Origin: Candidatus Hydrogenedentota bacterium | Lineage (GTDB): Bacteria > Hydrogenedentota > Hydrogenedentia > Hydrogenedentales > SLHB01 | Length of the DNA stretch: 62,745 bases | Assembly: GCA_016215105.1 (NCBI GenBank) | Contig: JACRLJ010000089.1 | Location: forward strand, 7,096-69,840 | Direction of reading: 5' to 3' | In this document: in pieces, positions 35,528-43,996 of the stretch | Position numbering within the stretch: the first letter of the stretch is position 1 | Layout: each line of letters begins with the position of its first letter | Translations under genes and position numbers: made by a program | Notes under the pieces: generated by a model | The model's database searches: none | Seen by the model: the letters and a program-made list of their open reading frames with translations, nothing else | What the model was told of the DNA's origin: nothing

Positions 35528-36226
35528 TTAGCTCGTGATATTGAGCAACTCGCCCAGGAGGTCGGATTGGGCGCGAAAGGCGTTGAGATTGGCCCGGGCC
35601 GCGTGAACGTTGATGAGTGAGTTCACCATTTCGGTGGAGAGGTCAACATTCGAGCCCGCAAGCGCGCCCGAGAGGACCGGGGCTTCGGTCGAAACAGGAT
35701 TCGCGGCGCCCGAGGCGCCGGTTTCCCGAAATAGGCCGTTTCCCAACGCAGACAGACCGCCCGGGTTGGGGAATTGAAAGACCTGAATCTGCCCGGCGAC
35801 CTGGGGCGCTAGTTGACCGGGAACCGTGGCGTTGACCGTGCCGTCGCGGAGGACGGTTACGCTGGTGGCGTTGGCGGGAACCGCTATGGGCGGCTCGAGT
35901 TGGGCGCCGCCGCTGGTAACGACTTGGCCTTGCGCGTTGAGGCCAAAGTGTCCCGAACGCGTGTAGGCCGTGGCGCCATCGGGCAGCGTGACGCGGAAGA
36001 ATCCCGATTCGGGAGCGAGGTCGAGCGGAGCGCCGGTGAACTCGAGCGGCCCCGGCGTGGAATCGCGAGTTACCGCGCCCACAAACGTCCCGCCGCCGGG
36101 CGCGTCAACCGACAGCGCCGTAGACGCCTGAAATCCCGGAGTGGCGAGATTCGCGATGTTGTTCGCGGTGACGTCGTTTCTCCGAAACGAGGCGATGATG
36201 CCGGACGCTGAGATGAAAAGACCCAT
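35528..36226 (-). CDS. Flagellar-rod/hook-type protein (FlgF/FlgG/FlgE family), orphan
   Basis: 232 residues. N-terminus LFISASGIIASFRRNDVTANNIANLATPGF is the flagellar basal-body rod signature, and the C-terminal NVDLSTEMVNSLINVHAARANLNAFRAQS with a trailing leucine-rich helix is the matching FlgG/FlgE-type C-terminal domain. The central region (LDLAPESGFFRVTLPDG, YTRSGHFGLNAQGQVV) fits FlgF/FlgG. No other flagellar gene lies in this window, so the gene stands alone or belongs to a remote cluster. Could be structural for a flagellum elsewhere in the genome. Confidence 0.85.
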   Translation of the reverse strand: MGLFISASGIIASFRRNDVTANNIANLATPGFQASTALSVDAPGGGTFVGAVTRDSTPGPLEFTGAPLDLAPESGFFRVTLPDGATAYTRSGHFGLNAQGQVVTSGGAQLEPPIAVPANATSVTVLRDGTVNATVPGQLAPQVAGQIQVFQFPNPGGLSALGNGLFRETGASGAANPVSTEAPVLSGALAGSNVDLSTEMVNSLINVHAARANLNAFRAQSDLLGELLNITS

Positions 36227-36376
36227 ACCTTGACTCCACAGGCTTTCGCTAGCGCTACCGAATTATACCACCGAATTGAACGTTGCGGCGGCCTGATCGA
36301 GTAGAATGCGTGTGGACATCGGCGCACGACGGTCTAGCTTTGAGACGTGTGCGCCACCGTAACGAAGGAGCAACAG

Positions 36377-37267
36377 ATGCGCGAACTCGTTGGCGTTTGG
36401 ACGTGCGTGGTCCTGACTTGCGGATGGGCCATGGCGGTTCCAGGCGAATTGCTTACCACCAAGGTGACGGCGGTTCTTGACGGCAATACCCTTGAGATTG
36501 CGGATGCCGCGCATCCCGGACAGTCCGTGAAAGTGGTCCTGTACGGGGTGGACTGTCCCGAGTTGGGGCAGCGCAGCGGGGGAGAGGCGCGCGACTATGT
36601 GAACACGTTGTGTTTGGGATTGACGGTGACGATTCAAACGCATAGAGTCAGCAAAGCCAACACCGTACTTGGCGAGGTCACGCTTCCGAGCGGCGTAGAC
36701 CTGAATAGGCGTCTGCTCGAGCGGGGGCTAGCGTGGCTGGCGTCCGACGTGCCGTCTGACCCGGAGTTGGCGGAAGTGGAACAGCAGGCGCGGGCCGCCA
36801 AACGCGGGCTTTGGCAGGAATCGAATCCGACCCCGCCGTGGGAGTACCGCAAATCTCACCCGATGACGCAGAGTGCGGGAGTGGCGCCACAGAGCGGGGG
36901 AACGGCGCCGCCACCTTCCAGCAAAGCGTCTGCGACGGGCCAGACGGCTATCCAGGTAAGCCGATCCGCGGTCGAGCAGGCCTGGGACGCGCACGGGATT
37001 GAGATGCTCGCAGCGTCCGGGGCCGTTCCGTATGTCGATGCGTCGGGCGTCATGGCGGGCGCGCTGGTGCCAAGGGCCAGCGCCGTGCCGCTGGCCCGGC
37101 AACTGGGACTGCGCGACGGCGATGTGGTGCTGTCCGTAAACGGTGTGACGCTGAAAGGGTTGGACCTGACGGCCGCCGCGAAAGAGTTGGAGAACAAAAC
37201 GCAATACCGCGCGGAAATCCTGCGCGGCGGCGCCATTGTCGTCCTGAACTACTCCGTTACGAAATAG
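36377..37267 (+). CDS. Exported SNase-like (degenerate) plus PDZ domain protein
   Basis: 296 residues from ATG 36377, with AGGAG seven bases upstream. Signal peptide about residues 1-22. Residues 28-150 follow the staphylococcal-nuclease fold (VTAVLDGNTLEIA, LYGVDCPE, LNRRLLERGLAWLAS, AAKRGLWQE). However several active-site positions differ: DGDT is DGNT, the Arg that precedes LxxxD (R35) is Val, and the YGR arginine (R87) is Thr. D59 and E62 (D40/E43 equivalents) remain. After a Pro/Ser linker, residues 215-296 form a PDZ domain (RQLGLRDGDVVLSVNGVTLK). Probably a binding protein rather than a nuclease. Confidence 0.8.
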   Translation: MRELVGVWTCVVLTCGWAMAVPGELLTTKVTAVLDGNTLEIADAAHPGQSVKVVLYGVDCPELGQRSGGEARDYVNTLCLGLTVTIQTHRVSKANTVLGEVTLPSGVDLNRRLLERGLAWLASDVPSDPELAEVEQQARAAKRGLWQESNPTPPWEYRKSHPMTQSAGVAPQSGGTAPPPSSKASATGQTAIQVSRSAVEQAWDAHGIEMLAASGAVPYVDASGVMAGALVPRASAVPLARQLGLRDGDVVLSVNGVTLKGLDLTAAAKELENKTQYRAEILRGGAIVVLNYSVTK

Positions 37268-37327
37268 GTTCGACGGCGGCAGTACGCTGGTAGCGGCTGC
37301 TTGATTTTGAATTGAACGGGAACATCC

Positions 37328-38620
37328 ATGTCATTTGGGATAGCCACAACTTTGAAACGATCGTCTTGCCTCCGATTCATAACCGCCTTGCTTCTGACTC
37401 CACTCGCGGTGATTCACGCGGATGAAGCGAGATCCGTAGCGCCGCATCTCGTCACTAATCCTGCCTCTCCGGCCATGCTCGCCGGATCCTGGCTGCCGGA
37501 CGACACGCAGCGGATCGACTTCGACAAGCTACCGCGCGTGCAAAGCCAGCACGCGGTCATAAGCGATGTCCGCGCGGCAGGAAGTTCGTCGGGTACAACT
37601 GACAAGAAGAGCGGCGGCGTGAACCAACACAACTACCTCGCCCATTTCGACGGTCAGTTTTGGGCTATGTGGAGCGATGGACCGGGTGTGGAAGATCAAG
37701 TCGGCCAGCGGGTCAAATTCGCTTCCAGTTCCGATGGCTTGATATGGAGCGCGCCGCAGTTTCTTACACCAGCGCCGCCGAACTCAGGACCTGATTCTCC
37801 GCACTACGGCACGCGCACAGACAGAGGTTTCCGATACATTTCCCGTGGCTTCTGGAAACGTGATGGCGAGTTACTCGCGCTCGCTTCCCTCGACGAAGCC
37901 GCCGCGTTCTTCGGTCCGAGCCTGGAACTCCACGCCTTTCGTCTCAAGACCGCAACCACGACCTGGGAAGATGCCGGAATCGTCTACAAGAACGCCATCA
38001 ACAACTTCCCGCCAGTCAAGCTGCGCACTGGCGACTGGATGATGTCTCGGCGCGCTTTCGATTACAAAACGACGGGCGTGCAATTCCTCGTCGGCGGCGT
38101 GAAGGCGCTGGACCAATGGGAATCCTTCCCCGTGCTCGGCACTAGATCGGAATTGAAGGCCGAAGAGCCCGACTGGTGGATTCTCCCAAATCACGACCTC
38201 GCCGCCGTCTTCCGGGATAATCGCCACAGCGGATTCCTCTATCGCTCCATATCCACCGATGACGGTCGCACCTGGAGTATACCCGTCAAAACCAATTTCC
38301 CCGACGCCACGTCAAAGTTCAACGGCCTGCGCCTCGACGACGGCCGCTATGTCCTGGTCTCTAACCCAAACCCCAGGAAGCGCGACCCGCTCACGCTCGC
38401 TATCAGCCCCGACGGTCTTGTCTTTACGAAGATGCTCTACCTTGTCGGCGGTCGTCAAGTTGACTACCCAAATGTCATCGAGCACGAAGGGATTCTGTAC
38501 ATCGCCTTCTCCGGGGGAAAGCAGACTGTGGAGATGCTGAAAGTGAGTCTACGCGATGCCGACACGGTCTCTATGCCGGAAACGCCATTGCTCGGCCCAC
38601 CCCCGCCAGTGGTAAAATAG
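37328..38620 (+). CDS. Exported sialidase-like (BNR-repeat) protein
   Basis: 430 residues with an N-terminal signal sequence (LRFITALLLTPLAVIHA). An Asp-box (SISTDDGRTWS, about residue 310) and bladed beta-propeller features (FASSSDGLIWSAPQFL, LAISPDGLVF) point to the exo-alpha-sialidase/BNR superfamily. Such enzymes release terminal sialic or related sugars; with only one clear Asp-box the enzyme identity is unproved. The stop TAG (38618-38620) is formed by the first bases of the RAYT terminal repeat, so the end could have been set by that insertion. Confidence 0.75.
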   Translation: MSFGIATTLKRSSCLRFITALLLTPLAVIHADEARSVAPHLVTNPASPAMLAGSWLPDDTQRIDFDKLPRVQSQHAVISDVRAAGSSSGTTDKKSGGVNQHNYLAHFDGQFWAMWSDGPGVEDQVGQRVKFASSSDGLIWSAPQFLTPAPPNSGPDSPHYGTRTDRGFRYISRGFWKRDGELLALASLDEAAAFFGPSLELHAFRLKTATTTWEDAGIVYKNAINNFPPVKLRTGDWMMSRRAFDYKTTGVQFLVGGVKALDQWESFPVLGTRSELKAEEPDWWILPNHDLAAVFRDNRHSGFLYRSISTDDGRTWSIPVKTNFPDATSKFNGLRLDDGRYVLVSNPNPRKRDPLTLAISPDGLVFTKMLYLVGGRQVDYPNVIEHEGILYIAFSGGKQTVEMLKVSLRDADTVSMPETPLLGPPPPVVK

Positions 38621-39381
38621 GGACAGCCACCTATTTCCGAGTCGTTCGCGATGGGTTGCTCGCTTTCTTCGGGCGGCCTACCGGCAAGGCGCGCAGGCGG
38701 CGTCCCAGTTTGTGCTCGAGTTTGCTCAAGAATGAGTCGCTCGCGAGTGGTCGGCCCGTCTGCGTGTTGAGGCGTAACGCCGCCAGCGCGGGGCGATCGT
38801 CGGCGCCGGTGAGCGCCTCCCTCCAGTTCATACCGGCCACTAACTCGTTCCATGCCGCCAAGTCGAGCGCAAGCGATGGGTCCGGTCCGCCGGTATGCGT
38901 TCGCGCGCTCGACCAGCGGTAGGTCCACGGGACGCGGGTCATCCTGGCCCGCACGGGGTTGCGTTCGACGTAGCGCATCGCTTTCAAGGCGTATTCGTCG
39001 TCCATGGGACACGAATGAAACCGGCCCTGCCACAGGTGGCCGCTGCGTCCATGGAGGCGGTTGATGTGCTGCGTGTAGATGAAATGGGTGCGCCCCACCG
39101 CGAGATTCAACGACTCTTCCTGTTTGGGAACCAGGACCAGATGGACGTGATTGGTCATCAGACAGTACCCCAACACTGTGGCGCCGTACTTCTCGCACTG
39201 CCGGCGCAAGATTTCCAGGTATGCGATCCGGTCCCCGTCCACGAAGAACACGTCCTGCTGGTTGTTCCCCCGCTGCGTAACGTGATGGGGAAGCCCCGGT
39301 ATGACGACGCGCGCTTGTCTTGGCATGGCAAAACCCTAACCGAAAACCACCGCAGTGTCAATAAATAGGTGGCTGTCCCTA
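38618..39381 (-). mobile_element. RAYT (REP-associated tyrosine transposase) unit with perfect TIRs
   Basis: A 764-base unit bounded by perfect 19-base inverted repeats (38618-38636 and 39363-39381, beginning TAGGGACAGCCACCTATTT). It encloses one transposase gene on the minus strand. Both the transposase stop (38631-38633) and the flanking sialidase stop lie inside the left repeat. Single-copy, domesticated-looking units of this kind are typical of RAYTs, which are linked to dispersed REP palindromes. Related hairpins are at 29.3, 43.0 and 54.6 kb. Confidence 0.9.
38631..39326 (-). CDS. RAYT / Y1_Tnp-family transposase
   Basis: 231 residues starting MPRQARVVIPGLPHHVTQRG. The HUH motif NHVHLVL holds His60 and His62; the candidate catalytic tyrosine is Y119 in MRYVERNPVRA, the standard rYIexNPvrA block of REP-associated transposases. 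GHLWQGRFHS and YRWSSAR complete the family pattern. RAYTs nick single-stranded REP hairpins via a 5'-phosphotyrosine. Length exceeds the core IS200/605 TnpA (about 150 residues) because of a C-terminal basic region, as usual for RAYTs. Intact, no frameshift. Confidence 0.93.
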   Translation of the reverse strand: MPRQARVVIPGLPHHVTQRGNNQQDVFFVDGDRIAYLEILRRQCEKYGATVLGYCLMTNHVHLVLVPKQEESLNLAVGRTHFIYTQHINRLHGRSGHLWQGRFHSCPMDDEYALKAMRYVERNPVRARMTRVPWTYRWSSARTHTGGPDPSLALDLAAWNELVAGMNWREALTGADDRPALAALRLNTQTGRPLASDSFLSKLEHKLGRRLRALPVGRPKKASNPSRTTRK

Positions 39382-39783
39382 GTTTGACGCTGGTTGAAAA
39401 AGCGGTGGATCTGGGCCCTCATGCGAAAGAGCTTTCCAATGATGAACTGAAGAAAGCACGGCAAGATTGGCTTGAACTGGATTACTTCCAGACCTGGGCT
39501 AGTAATCTCAGCTCATTTCGGCGTATCGATGCCAACTCGTCTCTGGGTGAAGAGCTTATTGCGCCTGCAACTGTCTAGCGAAAACGGTTCGGCGTTCAAA
39601 GGGTGCATATATATTTGTTTCGCCTCGTCAACTCACAGCGTCCAATCCGCTCCGACATCCCCGAACCCAACGACGGTCCCTCAATACCAACCTCGCCCAC
39701 CCAATACCCGTTTTTCTTTGTTTCACTCTTCTTCCGTAAGAGGAATGAAAGTCCCGGCGCCCCGCAGTCGTTGGAATCGATAT

Positions 39784-41052
39784 CTAGGGTTCGATCCGAT
39801 CGAGGCCGTTCATGTAGGGACGAAGGGCGTTGGGGATCACGACAGAGCCGTCTTTCTGTTGGTAGTTCTCTATGATGGCGACCAGGGTGCGTCCTACGGC
39901 GAGGCCGGAACCGTTCAGGGTGTGGACGAGTTCGGGCTTCTTGTCTCTGCGGAAGCGGATGTTGGCCCGGCGGGCTTGGAAGTCGGTGCAGTTCGAGCAG
40001 GAACTGATTTCGCGGTAGCAGTTTTGTCCCGGTAGCCATACTTCGAGGTCGTGGGTCATGGCCGCGCAGAATCCATAGTCGCCGCTGGGGAGTGTGACGA
40101 CGCGGTAGGGCAGTTCGAGTCCTTGCAGGACGGCTTCCGCGTCGCGGGTGAGGCTTTCGAGTTCATCCCAGGATTGTTCGGGCGTGGTGAATTTGTAGAG
40201 TTCGACTTTATCGAACTGGTGCTGCCGGAGCATGCCGCGCGTGTCTTTGCCGTAGGAACCGGCCTCGCTTCGGAAGGAGGGGGTGTACGCCGCGTATTTG
40301 ATGGGGAGCCTATCCGCTTCGATGATTTCGTCGCGGTGGAGATTGGTGAGGGGCACTTCCGCGGTGGGTACGAGCCATAGGTCGCGGTCGCGGACCTTGA
40401 ACGCCTCCTGCTCGAACTTGGGCAACTGGCCGGCGCCTTCCATGCTTGAACCAAGAACGAGGAATGGCGGCAGGATTTCGGTGTAGCCGTGCTTGAGCGT
40501 GTGCAGATCGAGCATGTAGGTGATGAGGGCGCGTTCGAGGCGGGCGCCGGCGCCGCGCAACACGGTGAATCGCGCGCCGGAGACTTTGGCGCCGCCGTCG
40601 AAGTCGAGAATGCCCAGGCTTTGGCCGAGGTCCACGTGGTCTTTCGGCTCAAAGTCGAAGGATCTCGGTTCGCGCCACGTTCGTTCAAGGCGGTTGGCTG
40701 ACTCGTCGTCGCCGTCGGGGACTTCGTCCGCAGGGATATTGGGAACGAGCATCCATTGTGCGCGCAGGGCCGCGTCCATTTCGCGTTCACGTTCCTCGAG
40801 GGCCTTGACCTTGTCGCTCACTTCTTTCATGGCGGCGATGGCCGCGGAGGCGTCTTGCTTGGCGCGTTTCGCTTGCGCAATTTCGCCTGAGGCGCGGTTT
40901 TGTTCGGCGCGAAGCTGCTCCATTTCGTACACCAGAGATCTCCGCGACGCGTCCAGCGCGATGATCTCGTCCAGTGCGATGGCGGAGCGGCGGCGCGCGA
41001 GCGCGGCGCGTAGGACGTCAGGGTTTTCTCGCAAGAGCTTCATGTCGAGCAT
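39784..41052 (-). CDS. serS: Seryl-tRNA synthetase
   Basis: 422 residues. The N-terminal coiled-coil arm (residues 25-105, charged heptads such as [20 protein letters not shown]) contacts the long variable arm of tRNA-Ser. Class II motifs follow: motif 2 region [25 protein letters not shown], motif 3 [20 protein letters not shown], and the serine-binding TAEVPL. Start ATG 41052 with AAGGA nine bases before it; the TTG two codons earlier is ignored. Normal length. Downstream gap 41059-41261 holds a small hairpin (41142-41161). Confidence 0.96.
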   Translation of the reverse strand: MLDMKLLRENPDVLRAALARRRSAIALDEIIALDASRRSLVYEMEQLRAEQNRASGEIAQAKRAKQDASAAIAAMKEVSDKVKALEEREREMDAALRAQWMLVPNIPADEVPDGDDESANRLERTWREPRSFDFEPKDHVDLGQSLGILDFDGGAKVSGARFTVLRGAGARLERALITYMLDLHTLKHGYTEILPPFLVLGSSMEGAGQLPKFEQEAFKVRDRDLWLVPTAEVPLTNLHRDEIIEADRLPIKYAAYTPSFRSEAGSYGKDTRGMLRQHQFDKVELYKFTTPEQSWDELESLTRDAEAVLQGLELPYRVVTLPSGDYGFCAAMTHDLEVWLPGQNCYREISSCSNCTDFQARRANIRFRRDKKPELVHTLNGSGLAVGRTLVAIIENYQQKDGSVVIPNALRPYMNGLDRIEP

Positions 41053-41141
41053 AGACAACTTCCTTCAATTTGGCCTAGTTGACGTTCTACCCTGCCTCTA
41101 GGGTGCGACTTATGTGCTTCTAGGGCGGAGTCATGTGTAAG

Positions 41142-41161
41142 AGTGAAGCAGATTCTTCACT
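41142..41161. terminator. Hairpin between serS and parB
   Basis: A 7-bp perfect inverted repeat (AGTGAAG/CTTCACT, arms 41142-41148 and 41155-41161) in the 200-base gap between two minus-strand genes; could end the parA-parB transcript. No T-run on the appropriate strand, so weak. Confidence 0.35.
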
Positions 41162-41261
41162 TCGTTCAGAATGACACGTTACGGAAGCCGTTGTGAATCA
41201 GTCATTCGACACCAGCACGATGCGGTCGGCGAGGACGCCGACCCTCCCGGCCACGGGGCGA

Positions 41262-42158
41262 TTACTTTGGGCCCGTGCGGAGTATCGCGAGTATGCGTTC
41301 GAAATCATCGAGGTTGAAGTATTCGATCTCGATCTTGCCGCGATTCCTGGGCGAAGTGCGTAAGGTGACGCGTGTGCCCAATCTCCGGCGGAGGTCATCC
41401 TCGATTTCCTGTATATTCGCGTCTTTTGGGACGTGCTTTTTCGCGGAGGGTTGGGGCGGCGCCGCGAGCTTCTCCGTTTGGCGCACCGACAAGCCTTGGT
41501 CGATGACCTTGCGGCAGGCGGTGCGTTGCGCCTCGGGCGTCGGCAAGGCGAGCAAGGCGCGGGCGTGTCCCATGGTGATTGAACCGTCGGCCAGTTTCGC
41601 CTGCACGTCCGGGGGGAGATTGAGCAGGCGGAGGGTGTTCGTCACCGTTACACGGTTCTTGCCGACTTGGGAAGCCAATTCCTCTTGGGTCCAGGAGCAC
41701 TCCTCCATGAGCGCCTTGTAGCCCACGGCGAGTTCGATGGCGTTGAGGTCTTCGCGTTGAATATTCTCGATGAGCCCGAACTTGAGCATGTCGGCGTCGG
41801 GGACATCGCGGGCGATCGCGGGGATATGTTCCAAGTCGGCCATGATGCTGGCGCGTACCCGGCGTTCGCCGCTGACCAATTGGTAGACGTCACCGGCCTT
41901 GCGGACGATCACCGGCTCTTGAACGCCGTCCCGGCGAATGGACTCGGCCAACTCCTGCAACGCTTCTTCGTTGAAAACGGAGCGCGGCTGCTTCGGATTC
42001 GGCTCGATGAGGCGCGGGTCGAGCTGGAGGACCTGGTCACCGGCAGGAAGGCTCTCGATCGCGACGGACGCAGCGGCGGGCTGCGGCGCAGGGTCCGCCA
42101 TGGGGACGATGAGCGCGCCGAGGCCTTTGCCGAGCCCTTTCTTCTTGCCGCTAAGCAC
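41262..42158 (-). CDS. parB: Chromosome-partitioning protein ParB
   Basis: 298 residues. N-terminal GLGKGLGALI, then the LIEPNPKQPR start of the CTPase domain, box II GERRVRAS (residues 97-104; usually GERRxRA), and the IENIQREDLNAIELA helix that begins the central helix-turn-helix (LASQVGKNRVTVTNTLRLL), and a short dimerisation C-terminus. ParB binds parS and loads SMC or ParA-guided segregation. It overlaps parA by eight bases. I saw no convincing parS consensus in the window. Confidence 0.95.
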   Translation of the reverse strand: MLSGKKKGLGKGLGALIVPMADPAPQPAAASVAIESLPAGDQVLQLDPRLIEPNPKQPRSVFNEEALQELAESIRRDGVQEPVIVRKAGDVYQLVSGERRVRASIMADLEHIPAIARDVPDADMLKFGLIENIQREDLNAIELAVGYKALMEECSWTQEELASQVGKNRVTVTNTLRLLNLPPDVQAKLADGSITMGHARALLALPTPEAQRTACRKVIDQGLSVRQTEKLAAPPQPSAKKHVPKDANIQEIEDDLRRRLGTRVTLRTSPRNRGKIEIEYFNLDDFERILAILRTGPK

Positions 42159-42909
42159 GGGAGACCATTTCCCGGGCGAGCGCGAGATACGCGCGGGCGC
42201 CGGCGGATTTGAGGTCGTAGAAGATGATTGGTTTACCGAAGCTTGGCGCTTCGCTCAAGGTCACGTTACGTGGAATCACCGTTTCGTATACTTTCTCGCC
42301 GAGATGCGTCCGCACATCGGCCACCACCTGTTCGGACAGGTTGGTGTGCTGATACATGGTCAGGAGCACCCCGTGCAATTGAAGGGCCGGGTTGAGCCCG
42401 TCCCTCACCAACTTGATGGTTTGAAGCAGTTCGCTGAGGCCTTCCAGGGCATAATACTCGCACTGCAAGGGAATCATGACGCCCGTGGCGGCCACAAGCC
42501 CGTTTAGTGTAATCAATCCGAGCGACGGAGGGCAATCCACAAAGATGTAATCGTAACTTTCCTTGATTTCGTGCAAGCTGCGCCGCAGGCGATGCTCGCG
42601 TTCTTCCATTTCCACCAGTTCGACGTTGGCGCCGGCCAGTTGCTTGTTCGAGGGGACAATGCCCAGGTTCTCCATGAGAGTGGGGGCAATGATGTCTCGC
42701 AGCGGCACGTCGTCCACCAGCGCGTCGTAGAGCGAGTGGGTGACGGCGTTCTTGTCGATTCCGAGGCCGCTGGTGGCGTTACCCTGGGGGTCGAGATCGA
42801 CCAAAAGCACGCGGCGACCGGCCGCGGCCAGACATGCGGACAGGTTGACGGCGGTGGTGGTTTTGCCAACGCCCCCCTTCTGGTTGGCTATCGCGATGAT
42901 GTCTCCCAT
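42151..42909 (-). CDS. parA: Chromosome-partitioning ATPase ParA
   Basis: 252 residues. Deviant Walker A KGGVGKTT (residues 11-18) with the signature lysine at the start, Walker A' LLVDLDPQGNATSGLG, and the Walker B segment DYIFVDCPPSLGLITLN. ParA dimers bind DNA and move ParB-parS complexes during chromosome segregation. Short N-terminus, so it is the chromosomal Soj type rather than a plasmid form. First gene of the parAB pair; an 8-base overlap couples it to parB. The start is ATG 42909. Confidence 0.96.
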   Translation of the reverse strand: MGDIIAIANQKGGVGKTTTAVNLSACLAAAGRRVLLVDLDPQGNATSGLGIDKNAVTHSLYDALVDDVPLRDIIAPTLMENLGIVPSNKQLAGANVELVEMEEREHRLRRSLHEIKESYDYIFVDCPPSLGLITLNGLVAATGVMIPLQCEYYALEGLSELLQTIKLVRDGLNPALQLHGVLLTMYQHTNLSEQVVADVRTHLGEKVYETVIPRNVTLSEAPSFGKPIIFYDLKSAGARAYLALAREMVSRA

Positions 42910-42993
42910 ATGAACCGCGAATAATACGGTCCTGACGGCGACAAGTCAAAATAGCGCGGCTGATTGGCCGGACAGGCCGGGAACTACTGGAGA

Positions 42994-43048
42994 GGGACAG
43001 ACACCGAATTTCGCGCCAAACCGCCGCGCGAATTTCAATGTCAGTCCC
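42994..43048. repeat. REP-like hairpin, GGGACAGAC type
   Basis: Arms 42994-43015 and 43027-43048 are complementary at 18 of 22 positions; outer ends read GGGAC(A/T)GACA, inner ends AATTCGCG/CGCGAATTT. It lies between parA and the DUF1569 gene and ends ten bases before the latter's stop codon. Shares its GGGAC(A/T)G outer sequence with the RAYT terminal repeats. Confidence 0.75.
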
Positions 43049-43057
43049 AAGCGGCGG

Positions 43058-43510
43058 TTAGACGCCAAATTGGGCGAGGTGGTGCTCGAAATGGCGGATG
43101 TGCATTTTGTCCCAGCCGTCGATTCCGATGTCACCGAAAAAGGGGTGGGGTTCGGGGGTCATTTCGCCGGCCTGGACGAGGTCGAGGTACTGGTTGAGAA
43201 CGGCGTGGAAGGTTTCGAGGTCGGCGTGTTCCTGCGATCGTTGGGCGTCAATGGCCCGTTTTGGAAGCCGGATGTTTCGGGGGATCTTGACAAAACCGTG
43301 CATGATTAGCGGACCGAGGATGTTTTTTGCGAACCAGCCACCGGTTACCTTGGTCTTTCCGGCGTGGCCCATCGAGTATTTGACGGTCATGACGAGGTGT
43401 TGCACGAGTTCTTGCGGGGACATCGAGCCCCACTTGGGTTCGGCGTCGGCGGGGATACGCCGCACGCGTTGGATGAGGTCGTTGACGTAATCGTGGTCCA
43501 AGTGGCGCAT
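43058..43510 (-). CDS. DUF1569 (DinB-like fold) protein
   Basis: 150 residues from ATG 43510, with AAGGA upstream; an ATG at 43552 would add 14 residues but lacks a ribosome site. MSPQELVQHLVMTVKYSMGH, LIMHGFVKIPRNIRLPKR and GWDKMHIRHFEHHLAQFG are DUF1569 blocks. The His residues in the first and last segments correspond to the DinB metal site. DinB-like enzymes include thiol transferases; the function of DUF1569 members is not established. Isolated gene between parA and a non-coding stretch. Confidence 0.82.
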   Translation of the reverse strand: MRHLDHDYVNDLIQRVRRIPADAEPKWGSMSPQELVQHLVMTVKYSMGHAGKTKVTGGWFAKNILGPLIMHGFVKIPRNIRLPKRAIDAQRSQEHADLETFHAVLNQYLDLVQAGEMTPEPHPFFGDIGIDGWDKMHIRHFEHHLAQFGV

Positions 43511-43996
43511 GATGATGGGTTCCTTTTTTCTAAACAGGTCGCGCTCATTCACTGCTAAATCCGGACTGGCTCACCACCTCCGCTGGTGAGAACTCGCCGG
43601 GTGACGCCGTATTCGCTTTCTCGGGAGAGACATGCTCACGGCGCCGTCCTGGGGCGTTAGCGAAAAACCTGACGCGTTCGCGGCGAGCGTTCCGCGCATT
43701 AGGGCAGGCCGTCGCACGTTGGCAGCGGACTCTTCGCTATCGCTCAGAATGACGCGTTGGCCGTCGAGTCTCCGATCCCTAAAAGTCTGGCCCTTTCCTG
43801 AACTTTCCTTGGATGCCTCGCGCATTATCGGCCAGAGTGGGGAGGTGGAGCAAGGCGGACTTCTGTCCGGCGCGCTGACGAGGGGCCGTGGCGCGAAGTT
43901 TGACCGCGTGCGGGGCGGCCAGTACTATGGACTTGGAGTAGACGGGTTGGTCGAACTTGGCGCCATGAACATGCGGATGGCTCGGAAGGGCGTGGA
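43511..43996. other. Non-coding stretch of about 490 bases
   Basis: A small perfect hairpin (43570-43590, CTCACCA/TGGTGAG, 7-base loop) follows the DUF1569 start. The phrase ACTCTTCGCTATCGCTCAGAATGA (43731 onwards, read here in short pieces) resembles a phrase at 41153. A frame of 122 residues (43632-44000) overlaps the next start by four bases but looks random. No tRNA or promoter recognised. Confidence 0.4.

Noticed and set aside
39369-39578. A 69-residue frame starting inside the right end of the RAYT unit
   Set aside because: It begins in the terminal repeat, lacks a ribosome site and shows no recognisable domain.
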